From: Thinopyrum elongatum
Taxonomy: Eukaryota > Streptophyta > Magnoliopsida > Poales > Poaceae
DNA: 64,000 bases
Direction of reading: 5' to 3'
Assembly (NCBI GenBank): GCA_011799875.1
Contig: CM022299.1
Location: forward strand, 337,240,447 to 337,304,446
Shown: positions 55,794-64,000 of the stretch, piece by piece
Layout: every line of letters starts with the position of its first letter
Numbering within the stretch: position 1 is the stretch's first letter
Translations under genes and position numbers: made by a program
Notes under the pieces: generated by a model
Seen by the model: the letters and a program-made list of their open reading frames with translations, nothing else
Told to the model about the DNA's origin: nothing
Database searches by the model: none

Positions 55794-56397
55794 GACTGGA
55801 CTAGACAAGGCCCTGGGTAAGCCCCGAGCCAAAAACAGCGTCAAACCATGTTGTCTGCTTGGCTAGGGTTCTTGCCGTGCAATCCAGCAGTGTGGCAGAC
55901 TAGTAAACAATAATAGGCGAGACAAACAATTTCCTGTACACTTGATTAGGCTCTCAATCATTTGTAGGATCTCAATTTACTCAGCGAACCCACCATGCCG
56001 TAGGATGAATCTTTTGTAATTTAGTGTTGAAGCGAGTCAGTCAAACGCGCCTACAGATGCCCTAGAGATCATCTGGTTGCCGGTTTTTTTTGCTGCAACA
56101 ACCCTTGTCTTAGTGCACCTCTTTGCTGGTTTTTCTATTTCTCTTAGCCTTATGTTCTTCGATGTATATGTCGTAGTTTCTATAAGCTGGCTCTGCTTGA
56201 TATGTAATAAGCAGTCTTAATCGTCCTAATGCTTTCCTTTTTGGCTTGATGTAGGAAGTGGGTGTTCTCACCTTGCAGTCTATTTTTATATTTCTCCTTT
56301 TGAATTCACTTCTCCTAGTCCTATTTATCAGGCTTCTACTTAATGGATCTAGCGAGCTCTGACTATTGATCTAAAAAAAGTAACTTCTTCATGTCAG

Positions 56398-56784
56398 GAA
56401 GCAGTTCCTGCGAGGAGGGAAGTATGGTCAACCTCTAGATTATGTTTCCAAAATGAGGCTGGATTACACACAAGGTGGCATTTCCCTAATGATGCCGGAT
56501 TAGATACAAGGTGCAAATTCCCAGATGATGCTGGATTACTCACAAGCCGGGTGGAGTCATCAAGTGTTCGTGTCCTCGTTGCTCTAGTAAAGGGTAAAAG
56601 AAAGCGTGCAGCAGCGCTTGAGAATGTAGCTGAGTTCCTGGAGAAGAGAAAAGAGCAATCAGATGCTCTCTTCACCCAAGCCAAAGAAGAGACGGAAGAA
56701 GCCAGAAAGAAGCTAGCAGAGGCAGAGCAGGCTAGGTGTCTCCTGCTATCTAAAACGGTTGTCAATACAAATTTTCATTCATAA
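56398..56784 (+). other. last exon of a hypothetical gene, with 12-aa repeats and a coiled coil
   Basis: After acceptor ATGTCAG (56397) a phase-0 frame runs 128 codons to TAA 56782. It starts EAVPARREVWSTSRL. Three 12-residue repeats follow (AGLHTRWHFPND, AGLDTRCKFPDD, AGLLTSR). A basic KGKRKR and a charged helix (AEFLEKRKEQSDALFTQAKE) likely form a coiled coil. In phase it can follow the exon at 16054-16149. The family is unknown. Positions 55794-56397 are intron-like. Positions 56785-57150 are AT-rich and empty. Confidence 0.5.
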
Positions 56785-57149
56785 TAGCTAGGTTCAAATG
56801 TTTATCCAGTCAGCATGCCTGTTGTGATGTCCGTGCATCTACTGAGACGTATGTAAGTCTGTGATGCCGAGATGTGGCACAAAATAAATTTTTCTGGGTC
56901 ATGTAATAACAGCCATTACTTTTCGAACAATAACAAAGGAACCATTGGACATGGTATAGTTCACACGCAAGCCCAACATTCCAAGTTCAACTTCCACATC
57001 AAACTCATGTTCACAGATATCTGCACATTCATAGATAATGTCCACAACCATGATTCACTTCAAAGCAAAAAAAAATGTGAGGAGAGTTATAAATAAAGAA
57101 AAATCTCTAGTTCTTACTTCCAGTGCGAGCACAGCAAAACAAGACCATA

Positions 57150-57800
57150 CAAAATTAATTATATTTTGGACATTTTTTAACTAAACGCGAATAACTTCTG
57201 GAAGCAGGTATAATTTCTAATGCCGGTCGCAGCTGGGGTCCATGATGTTTTGAGCCAAACCGGGCAACACACTGGGTGTCTATGCCGGCAACGCGATGGT
57301 CGTATCCTTCATGGGTTCGGAGCGGCGGCGGCTCCCGTGGTCTACTATTCCTCGGTGTCGGCGGTGGCCGCGGACATGTTGGCCACCTCTGCTGGCATGA
57401 TGTGTTTACGCCAATGTTTGCGTCGGATGGCGTGGCCAGCCACGGTGCACTAGACGCCGTGGTCTCCCATGTGCCGACGTGCAGCAACTGGACACTCCTC
57501 TGTGAGCAGGCTTGGAGCGTCGAGATGATGCACCAGGGGCCAGCTTGGAGCAGCGCCTTGCTCCTCCGCTTTCCTGCCTGCAGCCTCACCCATGGTACTG
57601 ACGACCTGGGGCGGGGAGGGAGGTGGGGCGGGGAGTTGCCTAGCTCGTCGGGGCACCCAGCCGACTTTTATGCTGGAGAACTCGTCTTCCTGCTCATCGG
57701 ATGCTATGGAGAGTGTGGAGAAAATGGTGCAAGGAGGATATGGGGAGCGGTGGTGTGGTGCGGTTCTTGCCAGGCATCTGGCCTTGTTTAAATAGTGGGC
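57150..57800 (-). pseudogene. degenerate GC-rich gene-like block, minus strand
   Basis: On the minus strand a CTATTTAAAC TATA-like site (about 57786-57795) is followed by a GC-rich stretch. ORF pieces at 57656-57450 and 57589-57155 sit in different phases, so frameshifts have broken any protein. The GC-rich promoter-plus-leader layout resembles the other small cargo units. No domain is recognised. Positions 57801-58020 are its GC-rich upstream, ending CTACACTAGTG, whose inverse begins CACTAGTG and may be a DNA-transposon end. Confidence 0.3.
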
Positions 57801-58030
57801 GGACGAGAGGAGCCAACCGGCGTTGTGTTCTAAAATGCCGGCCGGCTCGTGGAAGGACGTGTTGCCGGCACACGCGCGGATTCAATGGAGGTAGGCAGGG
57901 CAGTCTGAAGCCGGTTGAATGCGGCGAGGAGGCGTGTTCAGCCTGGGGTGCAGCGAGTGGGCCCCTCTTGGCCGGCACGCCAGTTCAATGCCTACACTAG
58001 TGAGAGGTCGCGTGCATGTGAGAGCAATCA

Positions 58031-58157
58031 CTCCCTCCGGTCCTTTTTTGTTTGAGTATAAGAAAATCTCATTTTCCATTCACCTTTTACAAGTAAAATT
58101 CATGGACAAACTTTGACCCAAAATACGATGGGGACTAGTAAACCAGGACGGAGGTAG
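58031..58157. mobile_element. Stowaway-type MITE, short
   Basis: It begins CTCCCTCCGGTCC and ends CCAGGACGGAGGTAG, inverse ends of the Stowaway type. The right flank is TA, but the left is CA instead of TA. The 127-bp body is AT-rich. Its right end matches the start of the fragment at 18134. Confidence 0.7.
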
Positions 58158-58479
58158 TAGTAATGAATTCCATTTTCGCTCCATACCAATCATTCTAAAA
58201 ACTAGTATAACGCGCCGTTGAAAATCGGAACTCTTACCCCGCTAAAAAAATGATATTTTAAATGTGGCACTCGATCAGGGGCGACTGGCGAGCCACCGCC
58301 TCTAGGTGGTTCACCTGTGGTCCCCAACCATCAACTCCTAGGATCAAATTATCACGCGAGTTGACTATTCCTACAAAGGTGCGCTCCACCACGTACCCGG
58401 TACCCGCGCATGCACCAATCGTGCACCTATGGGTTTATTTGTTTATGTGCCTTACATAACTCTCATGTGTGCGAGACAG

Positions 58480-59540
58480 CAAGAGACCGACTGTGTGTGT
58501 GCGCCTCTTCTCTTCGTATATGTACTCCATTGTTTGTCTGGTGTCCAAAAAATAATACAGTAATAACTAGCAATGTGCCAATGCGTTGCAACGCATCCAG
58601 AGTAGAGTAATACATATTCACCAATTTGATAGAAAAGAGTCTAGTTTTGATATACATATATCACTAAAAATATCTTATGTTTCACTCAAAATATATTCCT
58701 TTGGCTATTTTGATGAGATAAGGGAGGAATGTGGTTGGTTTCAAGATTCGGGAAGTGGGATATTGTTGCAAAAAGCCCATGTGTGTGCGTGTGAGAGAGA
58801 GCGAGAGGGAGAGAGGAGGAGGACAGAGTGCGTGTGTGACAAAGACACGAGAAGTGTGCGTGCGAGAGGTATTACCATAAAATGAGGTGATAGTGTGCGG
58901 TGGATGGATAAACCTATCTAGAGGTTGGTCGATCAATGTTTGTGAGAGAGATACGAGTCAGGGGTGCGAAAGCGAGAGTTTTGCGTGTGTGAGAGAGAGA
59001 TGGTAGTCGGTAGGGGGATCCAAAGTGTGAGCTCTGTGTGTGTGTGTGTGTGAGTGAGTGAGAGAGAGGGGGGAAATAGAGAGTTTGTCTGATCGGTAAA
59101 CAAATGAATAATGTCAGTTTTGGAACGGAGATGAAGATGAAAAAGGAGACCCCAACAAACGGTGTGTGTGCGGGAGAGAGTAATTTTAGTGGTAGGAGTC
59201 ATATCTAGAAAGATATGGGGTGCGTGAGAGAACCCTGGAGAGAAAGGCAAAGTGAAAGACAAGCGAGAGTGTGTGTGTGGCGGTGAAAAAGAAAGCTTAG
59301 GTAGCTATACTGATACCAAAGAACGATAGAGACGTGAGAGATAATGAAAACCGTGTAATCTATGAAGATTGAGAGAATGTGACACACTTCTCGAGGGAGA
59401 CGACGAGAGACCGTGTTTGCAAAAAACGGAGAAGCATGTAGTGAGCGTGCGGGTGAGATGGAGAAAATAGAGTGATAGCTACATGAAGGAGCACGCAAGA
59501 GAGACCTAGAGAGAGATCGGCGTGAAACGAGATTCAAATA
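58480..59540. repeat. GT/GA-rich low-complexity tract
   Basis: A short GTGTGTGTGCGCC run at about 58493 precedes the main tract at 58770-59540, which repeats GTGTGTGTGAGAGAGAGA, GCGAGAGTTTTGCGTGTG and similar. The composition matches 944-1213. ORFs on the minus strand are repeat artefacts. Positions 58158-58480 hold only single-copy sequence without support for a gene. Confidence 0.75.
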
Positions 59541-59717
59541 TTTAGTTGTGTGTATAGAAGATGTCAACATAAAAGGGACTAAAATATTTGGATTCCAGAT
59601 GATGATACATGTAATTCATACTCGAACCAAAATTGATCTATCAAACATGCATACTAATTTGAATTTGCGCGCGTGTATATTATTTAATATATTGATATTA
59701 CCGATACATATATTTGA

Positions 59718-59792
59718 GCTTAACATAATTTGGTTTCAAAAATTTGAATTCAAAGTCAAACATAATTTGGTTTCAAAAATTTGAATTCAACC
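59718..59792. repeat. direct repeat, AATTTGGTTTCAAAAATTTG
   Basis: AATTTGGTTTCAAAAATTTG appears twice, about 37 bp apart. Sequence 59541-60060 around it is AT-rich and otherwise featureless. Confidence 0.6.
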
Positions 59793-60177
59793 TTATGATT
59801 TTGAGATCATTGCATTTGCAAATCATATTTTATATATAAACGAGCAGAATTCTTTATTGTGCTTTTAAAAGTATATATAAAAAAATGATGTATGTAGATT
59901 TGTATTCGAATACAAAAAGGATCCTGCCCGAAAAAAAATACAAAATGGATTCGAATTGAGTTGGCACGGTAAACGTGCAATATTTTTCTGAAAAAATTTG
60001 AACGAAGCGGGGAAACTCGCACTAACCGCCCAAAACCAAAATCTGCGAGATGGAAATTACTACTGCCTATCCCTGACACGCAAAGCCTATCGGCTCAATT
60101 TCTATAGGTTTCGATTGGGCTAGGCTTGTAATTTCACTCAAACATGACATAACCGCCTCCGCCTCTCACCTCCCCAG

Positions 60178-60300
60178 ATTCATACACGGTGGGCGCCAAA
60201 ACACAGTTTCTCCACGGCCCAAATCGCCTCTCACCCCGATTCATACACGGTGGGCGCCAAAACACAATTTCTCCTCGGCTGAAATCTCCGTTGGCAAATA
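60178..60300. repeat. 60-bp tandem duplication upstream of the right-hand gene
   Basis: TTCATACACGGTGGGCGCCA occurs at about 60179 and 60239, followed each time by AAACACARTTTCTCC. A third diverged copy lies at about 60459. It sits in the presumed promoter of the gene starting at 60531. Confidence 0.65.
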
Positions 60301-60530
60301 TTCGATGTATGCGAGATTACCATCCTATCCCCAACCGACCAATATTGTTGTGATGTAGGAAACTGTAAATGGGGGCTAAGTTTGTAAATTTCCTCGCATT
60401 TGAGACAAGCGCGTCCTAAAGATATGGTTCCCCCTACCTCCCTCCCTCCATTTCCCCATTCGTACTCCATGGGCACCAAAACACCCTCTCCACCCCAGTC
60501 TCCTCCATCTGCCAGCCATCCTTCTCCACC

Positions 60531-63500
60531 ATGTCAGAGCTGATACCCCGACGCTGTCGTCCATTACAAGAGATCGATCTCTCTCATCTACGGCTTCGGT
60601 CCAGGATCCTTGCATCACGTCCTCTCGCTTCATCCGCGCCGTCGTCCACCTTGCCGAGGCCTCTCATACCATCGTCTCGTCCACCGCGTCGGGATATTTC
60701 CCTCACTACCACCGTCTGCCCTCCTAGATCTGCTTCCACACCGCAGACAGCCATCGCTACCGCAGCACCCTCAACACCTCAGGAGATACTTACACAGCGC
60801 CACACCAGAGGCGGTACTCTTTCGTATCTGCTCAAGTTATTTATCTCAGCAAGAAAATAGATCGCCACTGCTTTACTGTGATTTCTTGTCCATCACTTAG
60901 AATCTTACTTGTTAGTTGAAAGCAAGCATTGGTTGCAAAGTTGCCTTTGTCCAGTTTGCACCTTTAGATCCGCCATTGCACGCTCACCACTATACTCGCA
61001 ATGCTTAGGTTTTCCCCTTTTATATTCCACATTAGCTTAAATGACAGTCGACTGAATTTCAATTTGGGGTCAGTCCATTTTTGAGAGTTCACCGGAGGGA
61101 AGGAAGGGGCTCGCCGGAGGGCTGCCCCATTATCTATCTTAGGGATTCGGGTGGGGACAGTGGTTGTGGGGGGCTGTCGTCGGGCTATGGTGGGGCCTTG
61201 CCGGAGGCAAAACTCGACACGGGTGGGGGGGTGGGGTTGGCTAGAGGGATGGCCAGGGGCGGCGGAAGACCGGAGGTGGTGGGCAGTTCAGTGGAGGGCG
61301 GGGGCCGGTGGTTTGGCCGGCGGTCCGTGTGGTGGTCTGTAGGGGAAGAAAAAGAGGCAAGGAATAAGAAGGGTTAGGAGACATAGGATCTTCATCCAAC
61401 CGCCTGAAATGGTCGACTGACCCAAATGACGAAAGTCAAGCGACTTGCATGTAGACATTCCCTTTATATTCATTGTACCATCATCCTAGGTGCTTCGAGA
61501 CGTGCTAGCACTGCTCCTCAACCCATCAAGCTAAACAACATGCCACTCATAATTCCAAACTTTGTTGCTCAAATACGAATCTGATATGATGCTGATATTA
61601 CTAAAACAGAGAACGTTTAATTGGTCAGATAATGTTCCTACTTTACTTTTGAAAAGCACGTGCGCCACATATAGAGAGACAGTAGGGAGCCGCATTCTTT
61701 ATGCTATCTGGTTCATCATGTGTGGGCAACGAACATTTTATTATCCAAAATCTGCTTGCTCGTCTTTAGCATGTTCCTCTTCTGTTCTTCTTTAATAAGT
61801 ACTCCCTCTGTTCCTAAATATAAGTCTTGTAGAGATTCCTTCATGGACTACATACGGAGAAAAATAAGTGAATCTACACTCTAAAATGTATCTATATACA
61901 CCCGTATGTGATCCATAGTGGAATCTCTACAAAGACTTATATTTAGGAACAGAGGGAGTATAATAGTTGTACAGTATGTTCCTTGTAGTGGCGAGGAGCA
62001 GGGACATTTGCAACGTACAGGTCTATTCGGTCGCCTGTCATAGACGCTTTCAACTCTTCGTGTTGGTCTGCCCTAATATCCAGGAAATGCTGGGAGCTGT
62101 GTCGCCTTTGAGAGTTAGACTGATAGTAACAGTACTGCGTCTTCAGTTGTAGAGAGCTGGTATCTGAAGCCTTTCTAGCCGTACCGGCAATACTGGCACA
62201 TATTTTCCAGCAAGTTCCACTTTCCTGATTTTACTTGTGATGCTTAGGGTTTTCCCATTATATCTACACTATGATCTGCGTAGGTGCTTTGTGTCCAACT
62301 AGCAGCAGCCCACCCTTTAAAGCTAAACAACACACCAATCATAATTCCAAAGATTAGTTGTTCCAATACGAATGTGACATGATATTCATATTAGTTAATA
62401 GACATACATTTAATTGGTCAGCTAATGCTCCCACTTGAGTTTCCAAATGCCTATGGCCACATAGAGAGAGACAACATGGAATTGCATTTCTTTGGATGCT
62501 CTAATTCATCAGGGTGGGCAACCAACATTGTATAGAAAGAAACAGAATCTCCATAATATGCTTCCTCTTCTATTCTTTAAAATGTTCCTCTCCTGTTCTT
62601 CTTTAATAAGTAAAGTTGTTCCTCGTCAAGAAGGCAAGCAGGGACATCTACAGTCGACAGGTCTATTTGGCCGCTTCTACAAGTTGCTTTCAGCAATTCA
62701 AGTTGGTCTGCCATAATATCCAGGAAATGCTGGGAGCTGTGCAGCCTTTGAGAGACTAGACTGATAGTAACAGTAGTGCGCCTTCAGGTGAATAGAGCTG
62801 GCCTGTAGGTGATCGATAGGCTTTCAATTAGTAGCGGCAATACAACCCCATATTTTCCAGCCAGTTCCACTTCCCCGATTTATTTATGATGCTTATGGTG
62901 TCCCCCTTTTAACGACACTACAATCTGTATAGTGGCTTTGTGTCGTAATAGCAACACTCCATCCTTCAAGTGAAACTACATGCCACTCATATTTCCAAAG
63001 CTTAGATTTAATTGGTCAGCTAATGTTACTACGTGAGTTTTGAAATGCATGTGCGCCACATATAGAGACTTGTTGGAATACTATTTCTCTGTGCACTCTC
63101 GTTGTCATGGTTTCGCAATAAACTTTCAATACAGTATATTATGAACCTATCATCTGCCAACTATCCTTACTTCTGGAGCTCCCAACAAGGAGCCTATTTT
63201 TTTTGGTAGTTGTGCCAGATTATATTATTTTACGCACCAAATTACAGCACACAAGGGCTCTCTCATCAAAATCTAGTGATAGCACACAAGGGTTTACAAG
63301 GAGCACCTATTATATTAGAATATCCTCTGCATTACAAAGATAATCTCACTACTATTTATGTTGTCATGCTTCTCAGATATTGAAAAAAATCACAATGAAT
63401 ATGAGAATGCGCACATCAGAAGAGTATCGCGGAACAATGCAAATACTAACAAACATGGCATCGAGGCATTGAGTTCCATTCTGGATGGAATGAAGCCCAC

Positions 63501-63913
63501 ACGCTCTGCACCTACAGATTCGTGTTCAGAATATGATCCTAATGACTATTCTGAGCTCAAGGAGTCAAAGGCAGATGGCCTATCCTATTCACCCTACAAG
63601 GTGCATGTTCTAATTTGGCAAGGTTTTATTGGTTGCATGTAACTTGCGTAAGGTGTCTTGCATTTCTTCTGCTTCTTTGCACCGCCATGTGCTTAGTTTA
63701 CTTATCATATATGTGAAGTTGCCATGCCCACCCAATAGCAATATGCATTCCATTTGTCATCATACCATGTTTTTTCATACAAATGTTGTTCTTGTGTATC
63801 AGACATCCAAAAGGAAAAGAGTGATTGCAGAACCTGAAGGAGTAGTAGCAAAGTCCTTGAAAAGGTGGTGGTACCGTAGAAATCAGACAGCACCCCACTT
63901 ATATTGGCAATAG
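60531..63913 (+). CDS. hypothetical three-exon protein, about 205 aa, basic
   Basis: Proposed exons are 60531-60813, 63377-63600 and 63803-63913, joining in phase to 206 codons with TAG at 63911. The start is ATG in CCACCATGTCA context. Exon 1 is Ser/Pro/Arg-rich (RPLIPSSRPPRRDISLTTT). Exon 2 reads IEKNHNEYENAHIRR through SSILDGMKPTRSAPT to SYSPYK. Exon 3 is basic with TSKRKRVIAEPEG, a possible nuclear-localisation signal, and ends APHLYWQ. Exon 2 has a clear CTTCTCAG acceptor and an AAG|GTGCAT donor; exon 3 has a GTGTATCAG acceptor. The exon 1 donor GTACTC is weaker. No known domain. Confidence 0.5.
61028..61462. mobile_element. Mutator-type MITE with long inverted repeats and GC-rich filler
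   Basis: It is flanked by the 9-bp duplication TTTATATTC (61019-61027 and 61463-61471), the hallmark of Mutator. Its ends are inverse over roughly 45 bp; the best-matched part is GTCGACTGAATTTC/AATTTGGGGTCAGTC against the inverse of GGTCGACTGACCCAAATGAC. The 300-bp interior is GC-rich (61081-61377, open for 98 codons), which could be captured gene sequence but matches nothing I recognise. Confidence 0.82.
61802..61958. mobile_element. Stowaway-type MITE, 157 bp
   Basis: It begins CTCCCTCTGTTCCTAAATAT and ends with its near-perfect inverse ATATTTAGGAACAGAGGGAG, with TA on both sides (61800-61801 and 61959-61960). The middle can fold into one long hairpin. It interrupts the first copy of the 640-bp unit. 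Confidence 0.95.
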
Positions 63914-64000
63914 AACCAGTGCCACAAAACCTAGGATATCGCAACTATGCTGCTCACTGCTTTGCTCTTGTTAGCACCTGTTGTCTTGTATCGCTGTACT

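Larger units (their letters stand above)
60985..63090. repeat. triplicated unit of about 640 bp inside an intron
   Basis: Three diverged copies begin near 61000, 62245 and 62887 (ATGCTTAGGTTTTCC and variants). Shared blocks include TTTAATTGGTCAG, GTTCTTCTTTAATAAG, ATATCCAGGAAATGCTGGGA and ACTGATAGTAACAGTA. The first copy is lengthened by two inserted elements (61028-61462 and 61802-61958). The third copy is partial. No copy holds an intact frame. Confidence 0.85.

Noticed and set aside
58682..59570. Minus-strand ORFs rich in Ser, Leu, Thr and His
   Set aside because: They are translations of GA/GT repeats.
9..64000. tRNA, rRNA, CRISPR array or bacterial-type operon
   Set aside because: No cloverleaf, rRNA block or regularly spaced direct repeats with unique spacers were seen. 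The tandem arrays present have no unique spacers.

Overview
The window is nuclear DNA from a grass, most likely the wheat/barley/rye group (Triticeae). The grounds are a BARE-1/WIS/Angela-type Copia element, large Gypsy elements of RIRE2/Tat type, Stowaway MITEs beginning CTCCCTC(C/T), long low-complexity tracts, and exon-like ORFs with plant GT-AG splice sites. No bacterial features are present, so there are no operons, ribosome binding sites or CRISPR arrays. About two thirds of the window is transposon sequence in nested layers.

Layout. Positions 1-1670 hold a weak coding-like fragment and a GA/GT then CT/CA low-complexity tract, into which a young Copia element has inserted (1671-10435, minus strand, target duplication ACACT). 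Next come a second CT-rich tract, a Stowaway MITE (11360-11616), a GC-rich putative first exon (about 11880-12210) and a 3.4-kb solo LTR (12330-15729, duplication ATTGT). Exon-like segments at 15843-15990 and 16054-16149 read in phase with a coiled-coil last exon at 56398-56784, about 40 kb away. That suggests one old gene whose intron now holds everything between.

The 40-kb insertion (about 16314-55793) looks like one large CACTA-like DNA transposon of about 12 kb once the retrotransposons are removed. It has short tandem GTGTGYGATG-type repeats near both ends. Its cargo is a 3'-5' exonuclease pseudogene (minus, 16952-17695), four small degenerate gene-like units (32090-32859, 33803-34409, 37490-38058, 38620-39142), a 500-bp tandem array (34840-37190) and an intact-looking three-exon B3-domain gene (54166-54814). 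Two Gypsy elements interrupt it: Gypsy-1 (18398-31811, duplication GTCCT) and Gypsy-2 (39488-53529, duplication GTTTG, inside a 245-bp tandem repeat). Both have degraded gag-pol on the plus strand. Between integrase and the 3' LTR, both carry a spliced minus-strand gene related to the PF04195 'putative gypsy type transposon' family, preceded by its own TATA-like box.

Right flank (55794-64000). This holds the coiled-coil exon, a GC-rich minus-strand degenerate gene-like block (57150-57800), a Stowaway-like element (58031-58157) and a GA/GT-rich tract. It ends with a second hypothetical gene (three exons, 60531-63913, 205 aa). The first intron of that gene contains a triplicated 640-bp unit, and the first copy of that unit was hit by a Mutator-type MITE (61028-61462, 9-bp duplication) and a Stowaway MITE (61802-61958).

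Hand-counted LTR divergence (about 0.5%, 2.6% and 4.4%) orders the insertions as Copia youngest, then Gypsy-2, then Gypsy-1. No RNA genes were recognised. All family assignments come from motif reading, not database searches.
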